Below are positions 55,680 to 64,000 of a stretch of DNA of 64,000 nt, piece by piece; the stretch's first letter is position 1, and the number at the start of each line of letters is the position of its first letter. The stretch covers positions 12,501 to 76,500 of the forward strand of contig JACEFZ010022426.1 in assembly GCA_014155875.1 (NCBI GenBank), read 5' to 3'. The translations under genes and the position numbers were made by a program. Under the pieces are notes generated by a model that was not told the origin of the DNA, made no database searches, and saw only the letters and a program-made list of their open reading frames with translations. The stretch is from Cepaea nemoralis. Its lineage: Eukaryota > Mollusca > Gastropoda > Stylommatophora > Helicidae.

Positions 55680-57770
55680 AATCATGTGCCATGCCGGATA
55701 GCGTGGGCGGTCATGACTCGCCATTTCAATCGATTACCAGAGTCATGGATTAGCTCAGTGTTCCTGTCTGGACCATGCCATATGGCAAAGCCTTCCAGGT
55801 ATTTGCTTCTCGGTCTTCCCCTTGGTCTGTTCCTTTCAATTTTGCCAGTTGTCACCAAGTTCTCCAATTCATTTCTTCTCATAACATGTCCAAAACATTT
55901 TGACTGTCTACGTCTAATTTCTCTAATCAATTTACGATTTTCATTTGTCTCCTGTAGTACTTGGTCATTGGTTTATCTGTCTGTCCATGGTATTCTTTGC
56001 ATTTTCCTCAGAAACCACATTTCTGCAGCCATCAGATGTTTTTCATTTTGACTGCTCATTGTCCAAGTTTCACATCTGCTAAGATGTTTGTGTCTTAAAT
56101 TACGCTCGCCGTCCAAACAACCAACGTAGCAGATCAACGGGAACCAGAATCAATATCAACAGAAATGATCGCAGCAACGATGGTGATCCACGTCAATTAA
56201 AACTTTATAAATGGTAATCGGTCGCACAGGCTAATATATGACCATTCCCATGTTGCTGGGAGAGCCGGTCAAAATATAATATATAATTATTTGAAAATAT
56301 TCTATGATAGCTGCCGAGTTCGATTCCATTCTATTCTTGAATTAATGACGAATAAATATAACACTGTCCATCGCTCTGTAACTACCTTACGTTCCTGATC
56401 CCTAGACAATATAACTTACGCTGCTCTGTGTGTGGGCTGACTCCATTATTTCCAACAGACATTCAACCGGCACGTTATGACGCAATACACTTTCTTCATT
56501 TTCTCTGCGTTAAACGTCCCTCTGCTAATTGTCCTCCTTAATGCAGACTGTGCCTTTGTTTCCTCATCTTGCTATAGTATCAAATATAATGTCCATAACG
56601 CCTTTTAGTTGGATATTGGTGTTGATATCTCGGTGTTTTGATTCAATCCGTCCGGCTCCACGATGTTCCCAAACTTGACTGCCTATGGTGACGTAGTCCA
56701 CCGTGACATTATGTAGCAACTTGTGTATTCATCCGCTTCTCGGTTAACTCTCCTTGTTCCTTTTGCCACAATTTTCGTGTATAATTCTAAATCATTGACT
56801 CTTGCCTCCCACGCTACATGGCAACATCCATACAAAAGAACAGGCTCATGTAGCATCTCAACACTCTTTTTCTCGTTTCAATTGACAGCTTTTTCTTGGT
56901 AAGTATGTTTGTCATCTTGCTAAAGGCTACTTTCGCCATGGCGATTCTTGTTCTAATCTCCTCAAGGCATCTCCCATAAGAAGTTATGACTGTTCCGAGA
57001 CAATTGTACCGATTCATTTGTTGAAGAATATTCCCATTTACTTGTATATTACATTGTGGTATTTCGTTCTTCCTAGTGACGACCATAATCTGTGTCTTTT
57101 TACAATTTAATTCTAACCCCAGTTGTTCACTGTGTGCAACAACCGCATCTACTAATTGTTGAAGATCCTGCTCATTGTCTGCAATCAATACTGTATCATC
57201 TGCATATCTAATGTTATTGATGTTTCGTCCTCCAATGCTGATTCCATTTATATCTTCTACATTTCTGAAAATTTTTTCACTGTATAGGGAAAAAAAGATC
57301 TGTAGATATTTCACATCCCTGCCTAACACCTCTCTTAAAAGGCTGATATTGTCCCACCCCATTACCAATCCTTATGGCAGCTTGTTGTTTCCAATATATG
57401 TTTTTTATAAGTCTAATGTCTTTCCCATCAATTTGTAGATCTGCAAGGATATCTACCATGTTGACATGTCTTACTCTATCGAAAGCCTTTGTGTAGTCAA
57501 TAAAGCAAAGATGTATGTATATCTTTGTTTACTTCTTTAGAACGTTCAATAACTGATCGCAGCATATACACAGCATTTATTGTACCCTTTCCTTTTACAA
57601 ACTCACATTGTTCTTCCCCTATTTTAGGTTGTTTTTTCTTCCTCACTCTTTGCATGATAATTCGTAGCAAAATCTTTGTGATGTGACTCATTATACTAAT
57701 TGTTCTATGTTGATCACATTCCAAGGCTCCTGATTTCTTTGGGATTGCAATAAATAGATAGTATTAGGAC
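55680..57770 (-). pseudogene. LINE D copy with RT (YADD), decayed, split by a solo LTR
   Basis: From 57770 leftward: ISIMSHITKILLRIIMQRV and GEEQCEFVKGKGTINAVYML (57497-57724, RT start), RKKRDISQ-type break, LLREVLGRDVKYLQIF, NNIRYADDTVLIADNEQDLQ (57200, catalytic YADD), GLELNCKKTQIMVVTRKNEI, QVNGNILQQMNRYNCLGTVI and AMAKVAFSKMTNILTKKKLS to 56830. After the insert the end follows: IRRRQSKCFGHVMRRNELEN, GRPRSKYLEGFAIWHGPD and RWRVMTAHAIRHGT (55682-55930). Stops and shifts make it non-coding. It is the longest copy of this RTE-like family here. Confidence 0.87.
56077..56823. mobile_element. Probable 747-bp solo LTR inside LINE D
   Basis: The insert begins TGCTAAGATG and ends CTACATGGCA. ACATC stands on both sides (56072-56076, 56824-56828). 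The LINE copy at 22285-22300 has the uninterrupted sequence. There is no ORF of note. TG...CA and a 5-bp duplication point to a solo LTR left after recombination. Confidence 0.78.
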
Positions 57771-58057
57771 CACACTTTCGATGTGAGTGACATTTTTTCT
57801 CTGTATAATCTGAAAACATCGCTGTTTCCTCACGTGTTTAGAAGTTTAATATTTGCTCCATTCCACTTGTTCCGCATAATCTAACAATGCTAATATTATA
57901 ATATATTATCTCTTCTACCACATGGAGTGTATTTTCTAATAATCCATACACAGTTCTAACATTCCAGGTACCAATTCTCTAGATTCTGTCCAACTGAAAT
58001 GGGGTAAGTTGGCGATCCAGATATTGTTTTAAAGCATGAATCCTGAAAGAAGATGCA
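57771..58057. other. LINE D 5' side, decayed or unassigned
   Basis: Possibly further upstream LINE D sequence (TTCCAGGTACCAATTCTCTA near 57963); no frame holds. Confidence 0.35.
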
Positions 58058-58361
58058 TGGATGATAGCCACGAAGATGGATACAGGACACTGCAGTCACC
58101 TTGGGCATGAGGCAGGAGAAGTGTCAAGACGCATGGATGATAGCCACGAAGATGGCTACATGACACTGCAGACACCTTGGGCATGAGGCAGGAGAAGTGT
58201 CAAGAGGCATGGATGATAGCCACGAAGATGGACACAGGACACTGCAGACACCTTGGGCATGAGGCAGGAGAAGTGTCAAGAGGCATGGATGATAGCCACG
58301 ACGATGGATACAGGACACTGCAGACACCTTGGGCATGAGGCAGGAGAAGTGTCAAGAGATC
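58058..58361. repeat. 76-bp tandem repeat, 4 copies
   Basis: Units start at 58058, 58134, 58210 and 58286 (TGGATGATAGCCACGAAGAT) with few differences, so the array is young. Confidence 0.96.
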
Positions 58362-58654
58362 GAGACATTTTTCGGTGGCCCGTGATGAGAGCCATGTTCT
58401 GCAAAGGATCTGCTACATGATGATGGGGGGAAAGCAAACAGGAAGATAAAATATACTGTGGGAATTTTACACGAAAATAGCTGATACTACAAGTGTACAC
58501 CGGAACACTTGACACAGTTGAACACGTCCCCGGTTCATCATTCTAATATTGTGTGAGTATTGGAGACATCATTAGAGTTAACTTTGTTACAAGACACCCG
58601 AGAGCCATCTATTAAAAGTCATTTAAATTTGCCCGGCAGCAGTTTATGTTATGG

Positions 58655-58830
58655 ATCTGTGATGTCATACGGCCATCACATTTCGCAGGCATGAATGCAA
58701 AGAGGAATAGGTGGCCAATTTTTTCCCTCACTTACAGGTTATAAGCCCAGGCGTCGAACCCTCGTCCGACCGCGCACTTAACATTGTCAGCGCAGTTACC
58801 TATCCACTTCGCTAACGCTCTCGCTAAATT
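58655..58830 (-). mobile_element. SINE C copy (minus), tRNA-derived
   Basis: On the minus strand TAGCGAAGTGG is an A box and GGGTTCGACGCCTGG a B box about 60 nt later. It ends near GGCCACCTATTCCTCTTTGC. Part of it recurs at 59752-59810. Confidence 0.8.
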
Positions 58831-59599
58831 TCCCATTGCGTAACGCTTTCTGCTGTAGTGTTGTTTAAAATAACCTTAATGAGGCCGCGACATCACAAGT
58901 TGAATTCATACATGTAAGAATAATATTGAGTTTTTATGAGGCACTTCAACAGAGAAACTGGAATGTCTAAACTAGTCTTATATGGGAAAGTACTAGGCAA
59001 GAGAGACAGTGGGATATCCACGTTGCTTTAAGTATACCTTTATGTGAAGACGCTTCTGCCAAGACATATCGATTCCCTGGACAAAAGCTGGTGAATAATC
59101 CTACATATTTATTCATTATCCCAAGTCCATATTTATCATGATCTCTTCATAACCAGTGTTATCCGATCTTATCTTTGCATTCAAGACACCCCTTTGCATT
59201 TTTATATTGCCATTTTGTGCTTGTCTGTATTGTATTGCAGTTTCCTGTAAAATTCCTGCATATCTTATTCATCTTTCTCATTTGCTGGTGTATAACACTG
59301 GATTACATTCATGATTACCTTTGGTAGAAAAAATGTGGTGGGTGGGGGGGGGGGGGGGGGGGGGTAATTGTCGCCGTTATTGTTCTAAAACTCACTGCTT
59401 CCGGCCCTATTATGCTTCCTATGCTTTTTTTTAGATAGCTCTGGGGACACTGCAGGTGCCAATTATGGAGTTTGTCCAAGGTTAAAGGAGATAATTCGGC
59501 GATCTAGATTTCTTGCGGCTTCTCCGCATCGAATCATACTTCTTCTAGAAGATCCTCCTTCTATTTTGGTTAACTGGGTTATTCTTCTTTCTGGTTGGG
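58831..59599. other. Unassigned region with a G run
   Basis: A G20 tract lies at 59344-59364. No genes or repeats were assigned. Confidence 0.45.
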
Positions 59600-59886
59600 G
59601 CAAAGGAGCTACGAACGCAGTTCGTAATCCCGCATACCGCATTGGAAACAAAGTTGCTGGCAATTTGGACGCAGGCCGCTTTGCGCTGATATTCATACAA
59701 TGTTAAGCGCGCCGGTCGTTCAGAAAGCGGTGGCAAACTACTGAACTTTTCCCCTCACTTACAGGTTATAAGCCCAGGCGTCGAACCCTCGTCCGACCGC
59801 GCACTTAACAAGAAATCACCAACAGTCACACAGAAAATAAATGATGGGGTTGACTGTGACGTCCTGTAAAGGATATGCAACTAACT
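59600..59886 (+). mobile_element. SINE A copy with a 59-bp SINE C patch
   Basis: Head, body (CGTTCAGAAAGCGGTGGCAA) and tail (GTCCTGTAAAGGATATGCAA) are present. In place of the expected TGAACGTAAACTTGCC a 59-bp block (59752-59810) is identical to 58735-58793 in SINE C. Confidence 0.88.
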
Positions 59887-59889
59887 TTT

Positions 59890-60424
59890 GTGATTAGGCT
59901 TGCTCGTGGTGTGTCCAGCAACAGTTGTCTATAGTGTGAGGTAGCCAGCGCCACGCCAAACTCTACTACTCGCCTTCTGCGACATGCAATGGAAGGTTAC
60001 AATGTTTATGTATTACTGTTCTGTGCTACCTGTAAGGGTCTCTATAACAGACGAGAGCCTACCGACCTATCTTTTATTTTAGGTTATCCACCTCCCAACC
60101 CACCTACGAATCTGTCTGCCTGCATATCTGTGTGTTTCTCTGTCTGTCTGTCCATCTATCTGCCAGTCTATTTGCTGCTCCCACCTACACTTAGAATCTT
60201 TGAACAACATGCAGTTGTCGTTTCACCGCGCAGTTCGTCAGAGTTTTTTCTACACACTGTCTTGACCAATAAAGAGGATATCAAAACAGCATTTTACAAG
60301 CAGGATATGAACCTCCTCCTTCTGTCATATGCAAACTGCAGTAATCAGACTGTTTCTCTGACACGCCCGATGCGTGTTTTTTATCTTTTGAACGTATTGA
60401 TTTGTACTTAGCTGCACGTAGTCA
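59890..60424. other. Unassigned region
   Basis: A 140-codon plus frame (59989-60411) has a hydrophobic TCTG-repeat-derived middle and no domain; I do not call it a gene. A (TCTG)n-like stretch lies at 60110-60180. Confidence 0.4.
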
Positions 60425-61060
60425 TTATAAAGAAGCTTTAGTATTTTTCCCCAGGAGAGTACCCCTCTGGAGCCCACCCAGCCTCATAAAGTGAGTTATC
60501 ATCATTACCCAGTGCCTGGCGTGGGCGATCATGCCTCTCCAAAAATTACGATCTCCGACGTCTTGGATAAAGTCATGTGTTGACTCCCTTCCGTGCCATG
60601 ACACTCGACTGTTAATAATCTTTTCATGCGGTCTTCCTCTATCTCTCTTTCCGCAAATTTTTCCGGTAGTCACAATATGTTCCAGTTGTTGTCTTCTCAA
60701 AACGTGGCCAAAAAACAAGGACTGCCTCTTTCTGATGTTTGTGATAAGTTGTCTTTGCGACTCAGCTTCCCTTAAAACATCCTGATTGCTCTTTTTGGCA
60801 ACTAATTTTTAGCATTCTTCTATAAAACCACAACTCCAAGGCTTCCGCGAATTTTTTCGCCTGCTTACTAATTGTCCAGGACTCACAGCCGTATGTTAAA
60901 ACTAGTTCTATGTAACATGCAAGAACTCTTTTCCTGACTTTCAAGGACAGTGACTTATTTCACAAAACGTTTTTCATTTGCTATAATGCAGTTTTTATTT
61001 GTCTTATTTTGCTCTTTATCTCAGCCATGCATCTTCCATCTGATATTATTCACGTGACTA
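60425..61060 (-). pseudogene. LINE C-terminal fragment (minus), family of 10100-10330
   Basis: VRKRVLACYIELVLTYGCES and WTISKQAKKFAEALELWFYR (60762-60944), then MFFGHVLRRQQLEHIVTTGK and GKRDRGRPHEKIINSRVSWH (60425-60718): the end of an RTE-like ORF with a frameshift near 60765. Upstream RT sequence fades after 61060. Confidence 0.8.
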
Positions 61061-61343
61061 TCTTAATTTCTGCACTTGCCCCAAAATAACTTCTTGTACT
61101 GTAACATAAAATGAGTACCGGATAATTAAAAATATATGTATGTAGGTAGGTAGACAAGCGGGTTAACAGGCTTGTTGGTTGGTAGATGGGAAGATAGGCG
61201 GTTAGGTAGGTAAGCAGGCAGGCAAACAAGTAGGTAGATAGGTAGATCGTTAGTTAGGTAGCCTGTCTGATTATTTGGTTTATTAGTAAGTAGACTGGTT
61301 GATTGGCTCATAAAGTTGTGAGTGTAGCACTATTTGGGATCAC

Positions 61344-61344
<1 letters not shown>
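61061..61344. repeat. Degenerate (GTAG)n/(GGTA)n tract
   Basis: Tetranucleotide-like GTAGGTAGGTAGAC variants between about 61138 and 61300. Confidence 0.75.

Positions 61345-61413
<69 letters not shown>
61345..61413. repeat. (GAAA)n microsatellite
   Basis: About 17 near-perfect GAAA units. Confidence 0.97.
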
Positions 61414-61415
<2 letters not shown>

Positions 61416-61624
61416 CAAAGGACCTTAGCTGCACTTGATGCGCATTGTATATCTAGTGCTGGCCCTACATTTGTTGATAGAATAATCGGCACTCGTTGAG
61501 TGATGGGTGATATCACGCCAGCTGTTCACTTCCCAAAATGTTCCAAGGCACACACACATTTTAGAAGCCTTGAGAGCCGTAGCCGAATAAAAAACAAAAA
61601 TCTAGACTTGATGGGAACTCGAAC

Positions 61625-61880
61625 ACAGGAACACCGGACCTGGAGGCAAGCCAGCTAGCCCAGAGGCACAACTCGTCACAGGAACACCGGACCTGGAGGC
61701 AAGCCAGCTAACCCAGAGGCACAACTCGTCACAGGAATACCGGACCTAGAGGCAAGCCAGCTAGCCCAGAGGCACAACTCGTCACAGGAACACCGGACCT
61801 GGAGGCAAGCCAGCTAGCCCAGAGGCACAACTCGTCACAGGAACACCGGACCTGGAGGCAAGCCAGCTAGTCCAGCGGTT
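61625..61880. repeat. 53-bp tandem repeat, about 4.7 copies
   Basis: The unit contains AACACCGGACCTGGAGGCAA and ends GCACAACTCGTCACAGG; copies differ by single bases. Confidence 0.95.
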
Positions 61881-62400
61881 CAATCCGCAGGCAAGTCAGC
61901 CAGCCAGCGGCACATGAACGAGTTATTTGTCTGGAGCAAAATTGAAAGAGCAAACGTCAAGGGGAGAAGACTACCGTCTGCACAAGTTCACTGCTCAATG
62001 TCTGTAACCTAACGCCAGTATCTCCACAATAAACTAACGTATTCATTGCAGGAGCTATCTTTTATGGGACAAATTGTTCACCCATTACACCTGACACTAG
62101 TTCTCCGGTTTCTCCAAGATATTTTCCTAAAATTTAAACATACGTCACATTTCCGTCTTCAAATCCCAATTCTTCGGCAATGTGAATGAGGTATTTAGAC
62201 ATACATTATCAACGTATTGATGGTGATGCGGTGGTATTGCGGCAATGTTAAATTATTTTTTTTTTAGAGGCCGGCGTGGTTAAGAATTTAACTCAGTTAA
62301 ACTTTTCCCGTCTAGCCGCGACGCGGTGAATTTGTTGCATCCGCCGACTAGCTGGACTCATAACTCGACTACTCGTTCTTGTTGTAGTATTGTAAATTAC
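61881..62400. other. Unassigned spacer
   Basis: No feature was recognised apart from a T run at 62258. Confidence 0.4.
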
Positions 62401-62407
62401 AAGTACC

Positions 62408-62462
62408 TCCGAAGTCGGAGAGAGCTCGCCTGATAGCGAAGGAGTCTGGTTATTTTAAAAAA
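62408..62462 (+). mobile_element. SINE D head fragment
   Basis: CCGAAGTCGGAGAGAGCTCG and CCTGATAGCGAAGGA match the start of SINE D at 50700-50765; an A run follows. Confidence 0.55.
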
Positions 62463-62591
62463 ACAACAACACAGACACACCTATATTCACTCAAAGTCAG
62501 CCTAGTGTACTCACTAGTAGCAGCAATGTCTTGTAGTAGTTGCGCTTATGTGGACTACTGTGGGTTCAAAACGAGCTAACGCAAGAAAATG

Positions 62592-63961
62592 TCATTGTTT
62601 GAACCTTGTGAGATATCTGTTGATTGTTTGAACCTAGTGAGATATCTGTTGATTGTTTGAACCTAGTGAGATATCTGTTGATTGTTTGAACCTAGTGAGA
62701 TGTCTGTTGATTCTTTGAACCTAGTGAGATGTCTGTTGATTGTTTGAACCTAGTGAGATGTCTGTTGATTGTTTGAACCTAGTGAGATATCTGTTGATTG
62801 TTTGAACCTAGTGAGATATCAGTTGATTGTTTGAACCTAGTGAGATGTCTGTTGATTGTTTGAACCTAGTGAGATGTCTGTTGATTGTTTGAACCTAGTG
62901 AGATGTCTGTTGATTGTTTGAACCTAGTGAGATATCTGTTGATTGTTTGAACCTAGTGAGATGTCTGTTGATTGTTTGAACCTAGTGAGATGTCTGTTGA
63001 TTGTTTGAACCTAGTGAGATGTCTGTTGATTGTTTGAACCTAGTGAGATGTCTGTTGATTTGTTTGAACCTAGTGAGATGTCTGTTGATTGTTTGAACCT
63101 AGTGAGATGTCTGTTGATTGTTTGAACCTAGTGAGATGTCTGTTGATTGTTTGAACCTAGTGAGATATCTGTTGATTGTTTAAACCTAGTGAGATATCTG
63201 TTGATTGTTTGAACCTAGTGAGATGTCTGTTGATTCTTTGAACCTAGTGAGATGTCTGTTGATTGTTTGAACCTAGTGAGATGTCTGTTGATTGTTTGAA
63301 CCTAGTGAGATGTCTGTTGATTGTTTGAACCTAGTGAGATATCTGTTGATTGTTTGAACCTAGTGAGATGTCTGAAGATTGTTTGAACCTAGTGAGATAT
63401 CTGTTGATTGATTGAACCTAGTGAGATGTCTGTTGATTGTTTGAACCTAGTGAGATGTCTGTTGATTGTTTGAACCTAGTGAGATATCTGTTGATTGTTT
63501 GAACCTAGTGAGATATCTGTTGATTGTTTGAACCTAGTGAGATATCTGTTGATTGTTTGAACCTAGTGAGATATCTGTTGATTGTTTGAACCTAGTGAGA
63601 TATCTGTTGATTGTTTGAACCTAGTGAGATATCTGTTGATTGTTTGAACCTAGTGAGATGTCTGTTGATTGTTTGAACCTAGTGAGATATCTGTTGATTG
63701 TTTGAACCTAGTGAGATATCTGTTGATTGTTTGAACCTAGTGAGATGTCTGTTGATTGTTTGAACCTAGTGAGATGTCTGTTGATTGTTTGAACCTAGTG
63801 AGATGTCTGTTGATTGTTTGAACCTAGTGAGATGTCTGTTGATTGTTTGAACCTAGTGAGATATCTGTTGATTGTTTGAACCTAGTGAGATGTCTGTTGA
63901 TTGTTTTGAACCTAGTGAGATATCTGTTTGATTGTTATGAACCTAGTGAGATGTCTGTTAA
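62592..63961. repeat. 29-bp satellite, 47 units, two main variants
   Basis: The unit reads ATTGTTTGAACCTAGTGAG followed by ATRTCTGTTG. Position R is A in 20 and G in 27 units by my count. A rarer variant (TTCTTTGAAC) occurs at units 5 and 23. The array ends about 40 bp before the window edge. Confidence 0.97.
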
Positions 63962-64000
63962 CAATAAATCAATGTACTTCATAGTGTTTCGAACCTCCAT

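Noticed and set aside
59989..60411. 140-codon ORF
   Set aside because: Hydrophobic part derives from a TCTG-rich tract and no family is recognisable.
62592..63961. CRISPR-like regular array
   Set aside because: Units are directly adjacent with no unique spacers, and the DNA is eukaryotic.

Overview
This is a gene-poor, repeat-rich animal (metazoan) nuclear segment, not a prokaryotic one. It contains Ty3/gypsy LTR retrotransposons, BED-finger hAT transposons, RTE-like and RNase-H-bearing LINE fragments, tRNA-derived SINEs, long microsatellites and minisatellites, and one intron-containing host gene. The host gene is a class II PAQR (membrane progestin receptor type) exon. The repeat mix would fit an invertebrate such as a mollusc, or a basal chordate; the sequence alone does not let me choose.

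Layout. (1) 1-2710: LINE fragments, including an RNase-H-bearing LINE (minus). (2) 2711-9865: LTR-1, a very young gypsy-type element (minus) with 1.9-kb LTRs, a 5-bp TSD, an exact tRNA-Pro-type primer-binding site, and one intact 918-codon ORF that keeps Gag, protease and the two ends of integrase but has no RT, RNase H or integrase core. (3) 10866-11530: 5' coding exon of the PAQR gene (minus), ending at a consensus splice donor. (4) 12.3-14.0 kb: SINEs and a 17-bp minisatellite grown from the end of a SINE. (5) 14754-21954: LTR-2, a gypsy element (minus) inserted into a LINE, with 268-bp LTRs and a TCAG TSD. (6) 22-29 kb: LINE RT fragments, SINEs, simple repeats. (7) 29220-45136: a 15.9-kb nest. 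A hAT transposon with an 8-bp TSD has absorbed a small hAT MITE, which holds an 8.9-kb gypsy element (LTR-3), plus a 2.4-kb probable solo LTR, a 5'-truncated LINE and a resident SINE. (8) 47082-50991: a second hAT copy (minus); 54.0-55.1 kb: the end of a third. (9) 55.7-57.8 kb: a LINE (minus) split by a probable 747-bp solo LTR. (10) 58-64 kb: several tandem arrays, including a 47-unit 29-bp satellite running almost to the window end.

How the parts relate. LTR-2 and LTR-3 are sister families with alignable Gag and Pol; both are decayed (frameshifts; LTR-3 RT has YIDG in place of YIDD), although the LTR-3 integrase motifs look intact. LTR-1 is recent but cannot code its own RT or integrase, so it must have been mobilised in trans. 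All three LTR elements have a perfect stem-loop placed 16-18 nt before the 3' LTR, with the polypurine tract in the gap. That is the least expected pattern I found. SINE families F and D share a (GAA)n 3' terminus with the RNase-H LINE, suggesting a LINE/SINE partnership. A SINE sits at the same place near the 3' end of both long hAT copies and so has travelled with the DNA transposon.
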